Assembly: GCA_947584295.1 (NCBI GenBank)
Contig: CANPWM010000003.1
Span: 1-61,188 of the forward strand
Direction of reading: 5' to 3'
Source of the DNA: an uncultured Oscillospiraceae bacterium
GTDB taxonomy: Bacteria; Bacillota; Clostridia; Oscillospirales; Oscillospiraceae
DNA: 61,188 nt
The translations under genes were made by a program, and so were the position numbers. Position 1 is the stretch's first letter. Every line of letters starts with the position of its first letter. Shown here piece by piece: positions 51,025 through 61,083 of the stretch. The notes under the pieces are model-generated. The model had not been told where the DNA came from, ran no database searches, and was given only the letters and a program-made list of their open reading frames with translations.

Positions 51025-51957
51025 TTATACCAGCTCCTTCAAGAAATTTGTCGAAAGAGACACGGCCTTTTCAAAATCCGGCACTTTTTCAAAAATCACA
51101 TCAAGCCTGTCCTCATACCGCTTGCACCAGCTTATCTGCCGCTTGGCGTAGCGCCGGGACTCCCGCTTGACCGTCTCCACGGCCTCGTCCATGGAGCATC
51201 TCCCCGTCAGGGCCGCGCAGATCTCCTTATAGCCGATGGCCTGCATGGCGGTATGCTCCGGGGTGAGGCCCCTTTCCAAAAGCCCCTCCACCTCGCGGAC
51301 AAGGCCCCTGGCCATCATGTCGTCCACCCGCCTGTCGATGCGCGCGTAGAGATCCGCTCTGTCGGCGTAGCCCAGGACGACGGTCTTGGCCTTAAAGCGC
51401 GGCGGGGCGGCCCGGGTCTCCCGGTCGTGCCGGGTGATATTGCCGCCGTTCTCCGCGATCTCCAGCGCCCGGACGACGCGCTTTTTGTCGTTGGGGTGGA
51501 GCTTCCCGGCCCGTTCCGGGTCGGTCCGGGCCAGCCTCTCCAGCATCTTCTCCCCGCCCAGCCGGTCATACAGCGCCGACAGCTCCTCCCGGAGCGCCCC
51601 GTCGCCGGGGCCCCGCTCAAAGTCCCAGCCGGAGACCAGCGCCTCGATATAAAGGCCCGTCCCCCCCACGATGACCGGCGTCTTCCCCCGATCCAGAAGC
51701 TCGCGGCACACCGCCGCCGCGTCAGCCACATACCGGGACACGGAGTAGCTCTCAAAGGGGCTTACCACGTCGATCATATGGTGCGGCACGCCCTCCGTCT
51801 CCTCCGGGGTGGGCTTGGCGGTGCCGATGTCCATGTACCGATACACCTGCATGGAGTCGGCGGACACCACCTCTCCGCCCAGGAGCTTCGCCAGGCGCAC
51901 GCCCAGGGCCGTCTTGCCCGTGGCCGTGGGGCCCGTTACCACAACCACCCCGCTCAT
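51025..51957 (-). CDS. miaA: tRNA dimethylallyltransferase MiaA
   Basis: The protein has 310 residues. The P-loop GPTATGKTALGVRLA lies at about 8-22, then DSMQVYRYMDIGTAKP. It prenylates A37 of tRNAs reading UNN codons, making the substrate of MiaB encoded at 55398-56798. Its start overlaps the mutL stop by 4 nt. Confidence 0.96.
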   Translation of the reverse strand: MSGVVVVTGPTATGKTALGVRLAKLLGGEVVSADSMQVYRYMDIGTAKPTPEETEGVPHHMIDVVSPFESYSVSRYVADAAAVCRELLDRGKTPVIVGGTGLYIEALVSGWDFERGPGDGALREELSALYDRLGGEKMLERLARTDPERAGKLHPNDKKRVVRALEIAENGGNITRHDRETRAAPPRFKAKTVVLGYADRADLYARIDRRVDDMMARGLVREVEGLLERGLTPEHTAMQAIGYKEICAALTGRCSMDEAVETVKRESRRYAKRQISWCKRYEDRLDVIFEKVPDFEKAVSLSTNFLKELV

Positions 51958-53915
51958 GCCCGCTTAAAGCTCCTGTCCAGCTGTGTTTTCGTCAGCTCCA
52001 GGCTGACGGGCCTTCCGTGGGGGCAATAGCGCACGGCCCCGGAGAGGACAGCGTCGATAAGGCCCGTAAGCTCCCGGGGATCGGTCCGCTTCCCGGCCTT
52101 GATGGCCGCCTTGCAGGCCACGGTGTGGAGTACGTCGTCCCGCATGGCCTCCACGTCCCGCCTTCCGCCGGTTTTCAGCTTGTCCGCGATCTCCTCCAGC
52201 ATTCCGGCGGGGTCGGAGAGATCCATGTCGATAGGCACCTGCCGGAGCGCCACGCTGCCGCCGCCGAAGTCGGAAAGCTCAAAGCCCAGCTCCCGGAGCA
52301 GCTCCTCGTTCTCCGTCAGCGTCCCGGCCGTCTCCCCGCCCAGGTCGCACACCAGGGGCGTCAGGAGCAGCTGCCCCGCGGCCTCCGTCTTTTTGCTTTT
52401 CAGCCTGTCAAAAAGTATCCGCTCGTGGGCGGCGTGCTTGTCGATGAGGAAAAGGCTGTCCCCCCGCTCCACCAGGACATAGGTACCCAGTGCCTCCCCC
52501 ACATACCGCCAGTCCCGCCCCTGGGGGACGGGGACAGCGCCGGGGGCGGCCTCCGCCTCCGGCCCCGGATCGGGGAGGGGGAGGACGGTCTGGGCCTCGC
52601 CCACGGCGTCACGGAGCGTCACCGCGTCCTCCAGCTCCGCCTCGCCCCTTTTCATGGACTGCTGCGGCCCGATCTGGCTGGGGCGGATGGCCGTTTTAAA
52701 GCCCGTAGGCGAGGCGTACTCGGTGCGGAAGGTGTCGGCGGTGACCCGCTTATAAAATTCGTCCCCGGACTTCACGTTGGCCCGGCCCGCCACAAAGCCG
52801 CCGGAGAGGGGCTGGCCCTTCCCCCCGTCGGGGGCAAACACCCGGTGGCCGGGGATATCCCTGGCCTGAAGGGGCGAGCGCAGCACCGCCTCGGTGCTTT
52901 TGGAAAGCTCCAGCTCCCCGGGCCTGTCCTCCCGCTCCAGAGCGCCCCGGCAGGCCCAGTACACCGCGTCAAAGGCCCCCCGCTCGTCGGCGAAGCGCAC
53001 CTCCATCTTGGTGGGGTGGACGTTCACATCTACGGCGTTCAGGGGCGTGGAAAGCTCGATAAGGCACACCGGGAACCGCCCGGTGAACAGGGAATTTTTA
53101 TAGGCCTGCTCCACCGCCGCCTGCAGGAGCTTTGATTTGATAAACCGGCCGTTGAGGAAGAAGAACTGCCAGGAGCGGTTGCCTCTGGCGGCGGCGGGGG
53201 TGGACACAAAGCCGCTGACCGCCATGCCCTCCGCCTTGCCGGACACCGGCAGCAGCCCCCGGGCAAACTCCCGCCCCAGGGTGCAGTAGGCGGCGGACTG
53301 GAGCCGCCCGTCGCCGGGGGTGTGGTACTCCTCCCGGCCCTCCCGGATATAGCGGAGGGAAATCTCCGGGTGGCTCAGCGCCAGGCGCACCACGGCGGTG
53401 GTGACGGCGGAGCCCTCGGCCCTGTCGTTCTTCATGAATTTCTGCCGCGCCGGGGTGTTGTAAAAAAGATCCCTGACGCAGATGGTGGTGCCCGCCGGGT
53501 GGCCCGCCGGCCCCTTGGCCGTCTTGACGCCGCCCTCCAGCACCAGCCGCGTCCCCTCGGCGGCGCCCCGCTCGCAGGTGATCAGCTCCACCCGGGAGAC
53601 GCTGGCGATGGCCGCCAGGGCCTCCCCCCGGAAGCCCAGGGTGCCGATGGCCTCCAGATCCCGCTCCGTGCGCAGCTTGGAGGTGGCGTGGCGCAAAAAG
53701 GCCGTCTCCACGTCCTCCGGCGCGATGCCGCATCCGTCGTCGGTGACCCTTATCTCCGCCATGCCGCCGGAGCGGATCTCCACGGCGACGGCCCTGGCCC
53801 CGGCGTCTATGGCGTTCTCCACCAGCTCCTTCACCACGCTGGCGGGCCGCTCCACCACCTCCCCGGCGGCGATGAGATCCGCCAGATGGGGGGGCATTTC
53901 CATGATCTTTGGCAT
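51954..53915 (-). CDS. mutL: DNA mismatch repair protein MutL
   Basis: The protein has 653 residues from the ATG at 53915 (MPKIMEMPPHLADLIAAGEV). The frame is open further upstream, but that part is the dispersed repeat and not protein. The GHKL ATPase motifs ENAIDAG and GFRGEAL are present. The endonuclease motif IDKHAAHERI lies in the C-terminal part, as expected where MutH is absent. It works with MutS encoded at 56878-59481. Confidence 0.95.
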   Translation of the reverse strand: MPKIMEMPPHLADLIAAGEVVERPASVVKELVENAIDAGARAVAVEIRSGGMAEIRVTDDGCGIAPEDVETAFLRHATSKLRTERDLEAIGTLGFRGEALAAIASVSRVELITCERGAAEGTRLVLEGGVKTAKGPAGHPAGTTICVRDLFYNTPARQKFMKNDRAEGSAVTTAVVRLALSHPEISLRYIREGREEYHTPGDGRLQSAAYCTLGREFARGLLPVSGKAEGMAVSGFVSTPAAARGNRSWQFFFLNGRFIKSKLLQAAVEQAYKNSLFTGRFPVCLIELSTPLNAVDVNVHPTKMEVRFADERGAFDAVYWACRGALEREDRPGELELSKSTEAVLRSPLQARDIPGHRVFAPDGGKGQPLSGGFVAGRANVKSGDEFYKRVTADTFRTEYASPTGFKTAIRPSQIGPQQSMKRGEAELEDAVTLRDAVGEAQTVLPLPDPGPEAEAAPGAVPVPQGRDWRYVGEALGTYVLVERGDSLFLIDKHAAHERILFDRLKSKKTEAAGQLLLTPLVCDLGGETAGTLTENEELLRELGFELSDFGGGSVALRQVPIDMDLSDPAGMLEEIADKLKTGGRRDVEAMRDDVLHTVACKAAIKAGKRTDPRELTGLIDAVLSGAVRYCPHGRPVSLELTKTQLDRSFKRA

Positions 53916-53935
53916 AGTCTTTTCCCTCTCTGCTG

Positions 53936-54201
53936 TCGAAAAAAGCCCGTCAGGGCTTTTTCCGCTCAGTTTGTCAAAAAACTCAAATTTGACGTTTTTT
54001 CCGGCGGCATGTACGTCGGAAAAAACACCTTTTGTCACGCAAGTGTGCCGCCTTGCGGTGCGCGCGGCGTGACGGCAGGGAAGATTCGGGTGAATTTCGC
54101 AAAATTCACCCGAATTTTCCCGCACGTTCCCCTTTGTCGGAAAAGGCCAACGGCCTTTTTCGACAAGCTGGCCGGAAAAAGCCCGTCAGGGCTTTTTCCG
54201 C
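53936..54201 (-). repeat. Dispersed intergenic repeat, full copy
   Basis: About 265 bp between mutL and the racemase-like gene. It contains two copies of a CCCGTCAGGG-type stem (near 53944 and 54183), a 20-bp inverted repeat with one mismatch (54076-54119), and a further stem near 54045-54070. It matches both halves found at 16418-16571 and 30990-31028. The base at which the other copy is split corresponds to 54008-54010. It may be transcribed as the mutL leader. Confidence 0.8.
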
Positions 54202-54205
54202 TTTC

Positions 54206-55261
54206 TTATCTGTAAATCCTCGTCAGGCCCTTGACGTTCACGGGATCCACGTCCATGGTCACCGTGTCCCCCACCCGGCATTTCACGTCGGTGACGTCCA
54301 AAATGGTGTGCGTCATGCCCACCTCGCCCACGATCCTCAGCTTGGCGTTCCCCAGCTTCACCGTGGGCCGCCGCCGCCAGGCCCGGAGCATATCCCACAC
54401 GCTCTGGCCCTGCTCGTGGCGGGTCATGCCAAAGCCGTGGTAATAGCCCACGGACACCACCGCCAGCCGCGCCGGTTTTTTCAGCACCAGCCCGCCTACC
54501 CGGTGGCCCTTGGGGAACCAGCCCACCTCCTCGATACCGGCCTCTATGTACCCCACCTTGGTAAGTCCGGCGGCGGCCTTCCCGGCCACCCGCCCGGAGA
54601 AGGCGGTACCCACCCGCACCGCGTCCAGCAGGTCAAAATCATAGGCGAACAGGGCCGCCGAGTCGCAGATGTGGGCCATGCCCGTCTCAAAGCCCTGCTT
54701 GTGCAGGGCGTCCAGCACCTGCTTCAAGGCCTCAAGCTGCTGCAAGGTGGCCTTGCGGCTCTTCCAGGACTGGGCGTAGGAGGAAAAGACCCCCACCACC
54801 GCCAGGTTGGACATGAAGCGGTAGATGTTGGCGATCTTGTCCGTCTCCGACACGATAAAGCCGTACCGGCCAAGGCCGGTGTCGATCTTGATCTGCACCT
54901 CCACCACCGTCTTATGCTCCTCGGCGATGCCGTTGAGGGCCACGGCGGCCTCGTAGGAGCCGATGGTACACACCACGTTCAGGTCGATAAGCTCCCTCAG
55001 CTCCTGCTCGTCGGCGGTGGAGCGGAGCATCATCAGCGTCTCCTCGGTAAAGCCCGCGTCCCGCAGGGCCCTGGCGTCCCGGGGGTCGGAGACGGCAAAG
55101 GAGCGCACGCCCTCCTGCCGCAGAAGCTTGGCCGTGGCCACCAGCCCCAGGCCGAAGGCGTCCCCGGTGAGATCGGCCCAGATCTGCACCCCCCTGGCCC
55201 GGGCCTTCACCGCGTCCAGGTTCGATTTGATGGCCGCTTTGTCAATGACAAGATTTTTCAT
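54206..55261 (-). CDS. Alanine-racemase-like protein lacking catalytic Lys and Tyr
   Basis: The protein has 351 residues with the full fold of alanine racemase: barrel to about 235, then the C-terminal beta domain. The PLP-Lys motif, normally VKADAYGHG, reads DLTGDAFGLG, so Lys is replaced by Thr32 (codon at 55166-55168). The second catalytic residue, normally Tyr in VGYGxTW, is Trp248 in EVGWFPKG. KIDTGLGRYGF and VGYYHGFGMTR are otherwise well kept. It is therefore unlikely to racemise alanine and may be a binding or regulatory protein. A true alr must lie elsewhere. Confidence 0.85.
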   Translation of the reverse strand: MKNLVIDKAAIKSNLDAVKARARGVQIWADLTGDAFGLGLVATAKLLRQEGVRSFAVSDPRDARALRDAGFTEETLMMLRSTADEQELRELIDLNVVCTIGSYEAAVALNGIAEEHKTVVEVQIKIDTGLGRYGFIVSETDKIANIYRFMSNLAVVGVFSSYAQSWKSRKATLQQLEALKQVLDALHKQGFETGMAHICDSAALFAYDFDLLDAVRVGTAFSGRVAGKAAAGLTKVGYIEAGIEEVGWFPKGHRVGGLVLKKPARLAVVSVGYYHGFGMTRHEQGQSVWDMLRAWRRRPTVKLGNAKLRIVGEVGMTHTILDVTDVKCRVGDTVTMDVDPVNVKGLTRIYR

Positions 55262-55303
55262 CTATTCAACCTCCCCGTCAACAGGAAAAAGCGCCAGAAG
55301 CCA

Positions 55304-55374
55304 ATTTACAAATTATTATACACGATAGTTCTTGTAAATTCCACTTATTTTTGTTAAAATACTTTTACAAATAA
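55304..55374. promoter_or_regulatory. Divergent promoter region of the racemase-like gene and miaB
   Basis: For miaB: TTGTAA (55332-55337), 17-bp spacer, TAAAAT (55355-55360). For the minus-strand gene: TATAAT (55315-55320 on that strand) with a poor -35. The run TTTACAAAT occurs twice (about 55305 and 55364), a possible shared control site. Confidence 0.55.
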
Positions 55375-55397
55375 AAATAAATCGGAGAATTTGCCCC

Positions 55398-56798
55398 ATG
55401 AACCAGAGAATCGAGATATCGGAAGACGCCCTGGCCCGCCAACGGGACGTTATGGAGCGGGTGGCGGAGCTGAACGCCGCCCGGGAGACGCCGCCCCTGG
55501 CGCTGGTGGACACCTACGGCTGCCAGCAGAACGAGGCCGACAGCGAGAAGCTGCGGGGAATGTTGAAGGCCATGGGCTATGAGATGACCCGGGACGAGTA
55601 CGCCGCCGACGTCATCGTTATCAACACCTGCGCCGTGCGGGAACACGCCGAACAGCGCGTCCTGGGCAACGTGGGGGCGCTGACCCACACCAAAAAGGCC
55701 AAGCCCAGCCAGATCATCTGCCTGTGCGGCTGTATGATGCAGGAACCCGGTATGGCGGACAGGATCCGCACCTCCTACCGTCACGTCCGGGTGGTGTTCG
55801 GCCCCCACGAGCTGTGGCGCTTCCCGGAATTTCTCCTGCGCCAGCTCCAGGGGGCGGGGCAGATCTTCGAGACGGCCCCCTCCGACGGGTGCGTGGCCGA
55901 GGGCCTGCCCTCGGCCCGGGACAGCGCCGTTAAGGCGTGGCTGCCCGTCATGTACGGGTGCAACAACTTCTGCTCCTACTGCATCGTCCCCTATGTCCGG
56001 GGCCGGGAGCGGTCAAGGCGGCCGGAGGACGTGCTGGCGGAGGCCCGCGCCCTGGCGGCGGCGGGGTATAAGGACATCACCCTGCTGGGCCAGAACGTCA
56101 ACTCCTACGGCCAGGATCTGCCGGAGGGGGTGGATTTCTCCGACCTCATCGCCCAAATCAACGAGATCCCCGGCGATTTCCTCCTGCGCTTCATGACCAG
56201 CCACCCCAAGGACGCGGGGGAGAAGCTCTTTTCCACCATGGCCCGCTCGGAAAAATGCGCCCGGCATATCCACCTGCCCTTCCAGTCCGGCTCAAACCGC
56301 GTCCTCTCCGCCATGAACCGGCGGTACACCCGGGAGAGCTACCTGGACCTTGTCCGTATGGCCCGGGCCTATATGCCCGACCTGGTGCTGACCTCCGACG
56401 TGATCGTGGGCTTCCCCGGCGAGACGGAGGCGGAGTTTGAGGACACCCTGCGCTTGGTGGAGGAGGTGCGCTTTGACGCCCTTTTCACCTTCATCTTCTC
56501 CCCCCGGACCGGCACCCCGGCGGCGAAAATGCCCGACCCCTTCACCCGGGAGGAAAAACAGCGCCGCTTCGACGCCCTGGTGGCCCTGCAAAATGGCATC
56601 TCCGAGGAGAAGCACCGGGCCTATGTGGGCAGTACCCAGCGGGTGCTGATCGACGGGCAGGAGGGGGACTGCCTCACCGCCCGCACCTCCGGCGGCCGGC
56701 TGGTGCGCCTGCCCCTGGCCCCGTCCCTGACGGGTACCTTCCAGACCGTCAGGATCACCGGCTCCAATACCTGGGCCCTTTTCGGGGAGCTTATCTGA
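55398..56798 (+). CDS. miaB: tRNA methylthiotransferase MiaB
   Basis: The protein has 466 residues. The N-terminal UPF0004 domain has Cys in DTYGCQQNEAD and NTCAVREHA. The radical-SAM cluster is YGCNNFCSYCIVPYVRGRE (about 178-196). A TRAM domain ends the protein. It adds a methylthio group to the i6A37 made by MiaA. It begins a plus-strand run with mutS. Confidence 0.96.
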   Translation: MNQRIEISEDALARQRDVMERVAELNAARETPPLALVDTYGCQQNEADSEKLRGMLKAMGYEMTRDEYAADVIVINTCAVREHAEQRVLGNVGALTHTKKAKPSQIICLCGCMMQEPGMADRIRTSYRHVRVVFGPHELWRFPEFLLRQLQGAGQIFETAPSDGCVAEGLPSARDSAVKAWLPVMYGCNNFCSYCIVPYVRGRERSRRPEDVLAEARALAAAGYKDITLLGQNVNSYGQDLPEGVDFSDLIAQINEIPGDFLLRFMTSHPKDAGEKLFSTMARSEKCARHIHLPFQSGSNRVLSAMNRRYTRESYLDLVRMARAYMPDLVLTSDVIVGFPGETEAEFEDTLRLVEEVRFDALFTFIFSPRTGTPAAKMPDPFTREEKQRRFDALVALQNGISEEKHRAYVGSTQRVLIDGQEGDCLTARTSGGRLVRLPLAPSLTGTFQTVRITGSNTWALFGELI

Positions 56799-56877
56799 AT
56801 CAATCGGGCGGCTCCACGGCCCCCGTCCGGCAAAATATAAAGAATAGGCGAATCACACAAAGAAAGAAGGCCTCCGT

Positions 56878-59481
56878 ATGCCTGAAAACACGCCGATGAT
56901 GCGGCAATATAACGCCATCAAGGCCCAGCACGGCGACTGTATCCTCTTCTTCCGGCTGGGAGATTTCTACGAGATGTTCGACGAGGACGCAAGGCTCGCG
57001 TCCCGGGAGCTGGATCTGACCCTCACCACCCGGGACAGAGGCCGGGAGAAGGAGGATCAGGTACCCATGTGCGGCGTGCCGTACCACTCCTCGGAGGCGT
57101 ACATCGGCCGCCTCATCGCCAAGGGCTACAAGGTGGCCATCTGCGAGCAGATGGAGGATCCCGCCCTGGCCAAAGGGCTGGTGGAGCGGGACGTGATCCG
57201 CATCATCACCCCCGGCACCGCCACCGACGCCTCCATGCTGGCCGACGGGGCCTCCAACTACATCGGCGCCATCTGCATCGAGGACACCGGCTCCGCTGTG
57301 TGCTTCGCGGATATCTCCACCGGCGAGATCAGCGCCCGCTCCTTTGACGCCGGTTCCTCCGTGCGCATCATCAACGAGCTGGGCCGCTACGCCCCCTCGG
57401 AGCTGGTGCTGAACGCCGGGGCGGCGGCCAGCCGGGATTTGACGGCGGTGCTGAACACCTGGTTCCACACCCTCTCCCAGACGGCGGATCAGCGGTTCGA
57501 GTACGCCGCCTGCGCCGATCTTGTGTGCCGCCAGTTCGCCGTGGACTCCCTGGACGAGCTGGGCTTGGGCCAGGAGACCCAGGCCGTGCGGGCGGTGGGG
57601 GCGCTTTTGAGCTACGTCACCGAGACGCAGAAGGCCGACCTGAGCTATATCAACAAGCTGGATTTCTACACCGACGGGCGGTATATGGAGCTGGATCTGC
57701 AGACCCTGCGGAATCTGGAGCTTCTCTATAATATGCGCACCCGGGAAAAGCGGGGCAGTCTGCTGTGGGCCATGGACAAGACGAAAACGCCCATGGGTTC
57801 CCGCCTGATCCGCTCCTGGGTGGCCCGGCCCCTGCTGTCCCTGGCCCCCATCAGCCGGAGGCTGGCGGCGGTGAACGAGCTTTATTCCGACAGCGTAGCC
57901 CGGGGCGAGCTGGCGGGGGCTTTGCGGGGCGTCGGGGACATGGAGCGCATCATCGGCAAGACCGTGTTCGGCACCGTCAACGGCAAGGATCTGACGGCCC
58001 TCTCCGCCTCCATCGGGCGCGTCCCGGAGGTGCTGGGACATATCGAGGCCATGACCTCCCCCCTGATGGCGGAGATCCGGGCCATGGATCCCCTGACGGA
58101 CATCAAGGCCGCCATCGACGAGACCCTCTGCGACGATCCCCCCGTCTCCGTCCGGGAGGGCGGCATGGTGCGCGTCGGCTTCGACCCGGAGGTGGATCGC
58201 CTGCGCTCCCTGCTGAAAGGGAGCAAGACCGCCCTCTCCCAGATCGAGGCCCGGGAGAAGGCCAGGACAGGGAAGAAGCTGCGCATCGGCTACAACAAGG
58301 TGTTCGGCTATTACATCGAGATCCCCCGCGCCCAGTCCGAGGACGTGCCGGAGGACTACATACGCAAGCAAACGCTGGTGAACTGCGAGCGATTCATCAC
58401 CGAGGAGCTGAAGAATCTGGAGGAGGAGCTGCTCACCGCCGGGGATCGGCTCAACGAGCTGGAGTTCAAGATCTTCTCCCGCCTGCGCAAGACCATCGCC
58501 GACCAGGTGCTGCGGGTGCAGGCCACGGCCCAGGAGATCGCCAGCCTTGACGTGCTTTGCTCCTTCGCCCAGTGCGCCGCCGACTACAACTGGTGTATGC
58601 CGGAGGTCACCGCCGAGGGCGGTATCGACATCACCGACGGCCGCCACCCGGTGGTGGAGCTGACTCAGAAAGACACGCTGTTCGTCCCCAACGACACCCA
58701 TCTCAGCGCCCGGGGGGCCGACACCGCCATCATCACCGGCCCCAATATGGCCGGTAAGTCCACCTATATGCGCCAGACGGCCCTTATCTGCCTGATGGCC
58801 CAGATCGGCTCCTTCGTCCCGGCCAGGGCGGCCCGGGTGGGGCTTCTGGACCGGGTGTTCACCCGCATCGGCGCCTCCGACGACCTGGCGGGGGGCATGT
58901 CCACCTTCATGGTGGAGATGAGCGAGGTGGCCTCCATTCTGAAGGCCGCCACGTCCCGTTCCCTGATCCTGCTGGACGAGATCGGGCGCGGCACCTCCAC
59001 CTACGACGGCATGGCCATCGCCAGGGCGGTGCTGGAGTACTGCGCCGACAAGCGCCGGTTGGGGGCGCGCACCATGTTCGCCACCCACTACCACGAGCTG
59101 ACGGCCCTGGAGGGGCAGGTGGAGGGCGTGAAGAATTATAATATCTCCGCCAAAAAGCGGGGCGACGAGCTTATTTTCCTGCGGAAGATCGTCCCCGGCG
59201 GCGCCGACGACAGCTACGGCGTGGAGGTGGCAAAGCTGGCCGGGGTGCCGGACAACGTGATCCGGCGGGCCAAGGCGGTGCTGGCGGATCTGACCGCCGG
59301 AAGGACCACCGCCGTCCCGGCGCGCCTCTCCCCCCAGGAGACGGGGGCCGATCAGATCTCCCTGGGTTCCCTGGCCTCCGATGAGGTGACGGAGGAGCTG
59401 AGGAAGATCGACATCAACACGCTGACGCCCCTGGAGTGCCAGGGGATCCTTGACAAACTGATCAGGAAGGTGAGATCATGA
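56878..59481 (+). CDS. mutS: DNA mismatch repair protein MutS
   Basis: The protein has 867 residues. The mismatch-binding motif FRLGDFYEMF lies at about 24-33. Walker A ITGPNMAGKSTYMRQ is near 620, and Walker B LILLDEIGRGTSTYDG follows. The length is normal. It recognises mispairs and recruits MutL, encoded across the divergent promoter. Confidence 0.97.
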   Translation: MPENTPMMRQYNAIKAQHGDCILFFRLGDFYEMFDEDARLASRELDLTLTTRDRGREKEDQVPMCGVPYHSSEAYIGRLIAKGYKVAICEQMEDPALAKGLVERDVIRIITPGTATDASMLADGASNYIGAICIEDTGSAVCFADISTGEISARSFDAGSSVRIINELGRYAPSELVLNAGAAASRDLTAVLNTWFHTLSQTADQRFEYAACADLVCRQFAVDSLDELGLGQETQAVRAVGALLSYVTETQKADLSYINKLDFYTDGRYMELDLQTLRNLELLYNMRTREKRGSLLWAMDKTKTPMGSRLIRSWVARPLLSLAPISRRLAAVNELYSDSVARGELAGALRGVGDMERIIGKTVFGTVNGKDLTALSASIGRVPEVLGHIEAMTSPLMAEIRAMDPLTDIKAAIDETLCDDPPVSVREGGMVRVGFDPEVDRLRSLLKGSKTALSQIEAREKARTGKKLRIGYNKVFGYYIEIPRAQSEDVPEDYIRKQTLVNCERFITEELKNLEEELLTAGDRLNELEFKIFSRLRKTIADQVLRVQATAQEIASLDVLCSFAQCAADYNWCMPEVTAEGGIDITDGRHPVVELTQKDTLFVPNDTHLSARGADTAIITGPNMAGKSTYMRQTALICLMAQIGSFVPARAARVGLLDRVFTRIGASDDLAGGMSTFMVEMSEVASILKAATSRSLILLDEIGRGTSTYDGMAIARAVLEYCADKRRLGARTMFATHYHELTALEGQVEGVKNYNISAKKRGDELIFLRKIVPGGADDSYGVEVAKLAGVPDNVIRRAKAVLADLTAGRTTAVPARLSPQETGADQISLGSLASDEVTEELRKIDINTLTPLECQGILDKLIRKVRS

Positions 59482-60203
59482 GCGCGAAAAAGCGTACAGG
59501 CGCAGGCTTCCCCTACCCCATGACCTATGTGGAGCAGATCCTGGGGTGGGTCTATGTATTTGTCCATATGTTCGCCATGGCCTATATCCTATCGGCCCTG
59601 AACGCCTATGTGTTCCCGCTGATGGGCTTTCGCCTGGGCGACGCCTGGCTCAATCTGTTATACTACGCCGTGGGGTTTGCGTATCTGCTGGGCTTTTTGT
59701 TCCACTACCTCCGGGAGACCTTCGCGGATATGTGCGCCAATTTTGGCAGGACGGTCATCGCCGTGCTGGTGGGCTTTATCGCCTATGTGTTCCTGTCCAA
59801 CCTTGTGAGCCTGGGCCTGCAGTTCTTCCTGGACAACCTGACCAACCCCAACTCCGCCGCCGTCAACGCCTCCTCCAAGCTCAACCCCAACAAGATGCTT
59901 GTCATCGGCGTACTGCTGGCCCCGGTGGTGGAGGAGACGCTGTTCCGGGGCGTGGTGTTCGGCTCCCTGCGGCGGAAAAACGCCCTGCTGGGCTACGCCG
60001 TCTCCACCCTGCTCTTCGCCGTCTACCACCTGTGGAGCTATATGATCCACGACTTCCACCCCTCGCTGCTTCTCTACCTCTTGCAGTATCTGCCGGCGGG
60101 GCTTGTGCTGGGGTGGGCCTACGACTACTCCAAGACCCTCTGGGCCCCGGTGTTTTTGCACATGATGATCAACTACGTGGTCATCACCGTCCAGGTGGGA
60201 TAA
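59478..60203 (+). CDS. CPBP family intramembrane protease
   Basis: The protein has 241 residues and about six to seven membrane segments. Motif 1 is EETLFRGVVFGSLRRK (about 153-168) and motif 2 is LFAVYHLWSYM; a third motif lies in FLHMMINYVV. This is the CAAX-protease/bacteriocin-processing (CPBP) family. Its start overlaps the mutS stop by 4 nt. The substrate is unknown. Confidence 0.9.
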   Translation: MSAKKRTGAGFPYPMTYVEQILGWVYVFVHMFAMAYILSALNAYVFPLMGFRLGDAWLNLLYYAVGFAYLLGFLFHYLRETFADMCANFGRTVIAVLVGFIAYVFLSNLVSLGLQFFLDNLTNPNSAAVNASSKLNPNKMLVIGVLLAPVVEETLFRGVVFGSLRRKNALLGYAVSTLLFAVYHLWSYMIHDFHPSLLLYLLQYLPAGLVLGWAYDYSKTLWAPVFLHMMINYVVITVQVG

Positions 60204-60307
60204 AGGGGCCGGTTACTTCCGGTTAATCGCATTATACTGTATTCTAAAGCATAAGTCAAGCATTATTTTTGATTATTGCAAAAATTGCATCAATACGGGC
60301 GGTGAAA

Positions 60308-61078
60308 ATGGACAACAAAGAGCTCTTGCGGATCGCCATGGAGCAGTCGGCGGAGGACATGGGCTGTACGGCGGAGGATTTTCTGAAGCGTGAAAACGTC
60401 CTTGTCCCGCTGCGGCTGGGAAAGGGCGCGCGGAAATATTTGGAGGAGCCCATCGTCGCCAGCTTTGTCTCCTATGGGAACAATGTGGTGGCGGCCGCCG
60501 CCGGGGAGGCGGCGGAGATCGCGGCGGAATATATGGGCCAGGGCGCGTTTTATCGCCTTTTCGAGACGCCCCGGATCCACTGGCTGGGCCGCCGGCTGGC
60601 GGAGATAGACGCCGGGATCTGCTTTATGGCGGAGTATTTTCTCCCCGATGTGGAGAACTTGCGCCCCGCCCCCCGCGGGGTTGACCTGCGGGTGCTGGAA
60701 CAGCCGGACTTCCGGGATCTCTACCGGCCGGAGTGGAGCAACGCCCTGTGTAAAGAGCGCAGGCATCTGGACGTCCTGGGCGTCGGGGCCTATGACGGCG
60801 GGCGTCTTGTGGGGCTTGCCGGATGCTCCGCCGACTGCGACCTGATGTGGCAGATCGGCGTAGACGTCCTGCCGGAGTACCGGCGGCGGGGGATCGCCTC
60901 GGCCCTCACCGGCGCGCTGGCCGGGGAGATCATGCGGCGCGGGAAGGCGCCCTTTTACTGCTGTGCCTGGTCCAATATCCCCTCCGCCAGAAACGCCCTG
61001 GCAAGCGGCTTTCGCCCCGCCTGGGTGGAGATGACCGTAAAGCCCCGGGCCGTGATCGACGAAATGAACAGAATATAA
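60308..61078 (+). CDS. GNAT family acetyltransferase
   Basis: The protein has 256 residues from the ATG at 60308, following GGGCGGTGAAA. The acetyl-CoA loop VLPEYRRRGIASALTG lies at about 192-207 and WSNIPSARNALASGFRP follows. The first ~130 residues are an extra, unassigned domain. A TATACT at 60232-60237 may belong to its promoter. The substrate is unknown. Confidence 0.87.
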   Translation: MDNKELLRIAMEQSAEDMGCTAEDFLKRENVLVPLRLGKGARKYLEEPIVASFVSYGNNVVAAAAGEAAEIAAEYMGQGAFYRLFETPRIHWLGRRLAEIDAGICFMAEYFLPDVENLRPAPRGVDLRVLEQPDFRDLYRPEWSNALCKERRHLDVLGVGAYDGGRLVGLAGCSADCDLMWQIGVDVLPEYRRRGIASALTGALAGEIMRRGKAPFYCCAWSNIPSARNALASGFRPAWVEMTVKPRAVIDEMNRI

Positions 61079-61083
61079 ACGGA

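Noticed and set aside
53916..54125. 70-codon upstream extension of the mutL frame
   Set aside because: It is the dispersed intergenic repeat read through in frame. The true MutL N-terminus and a ribosome site lie at 53915. The same false peptide appears at 16.5 kb in the other copy.
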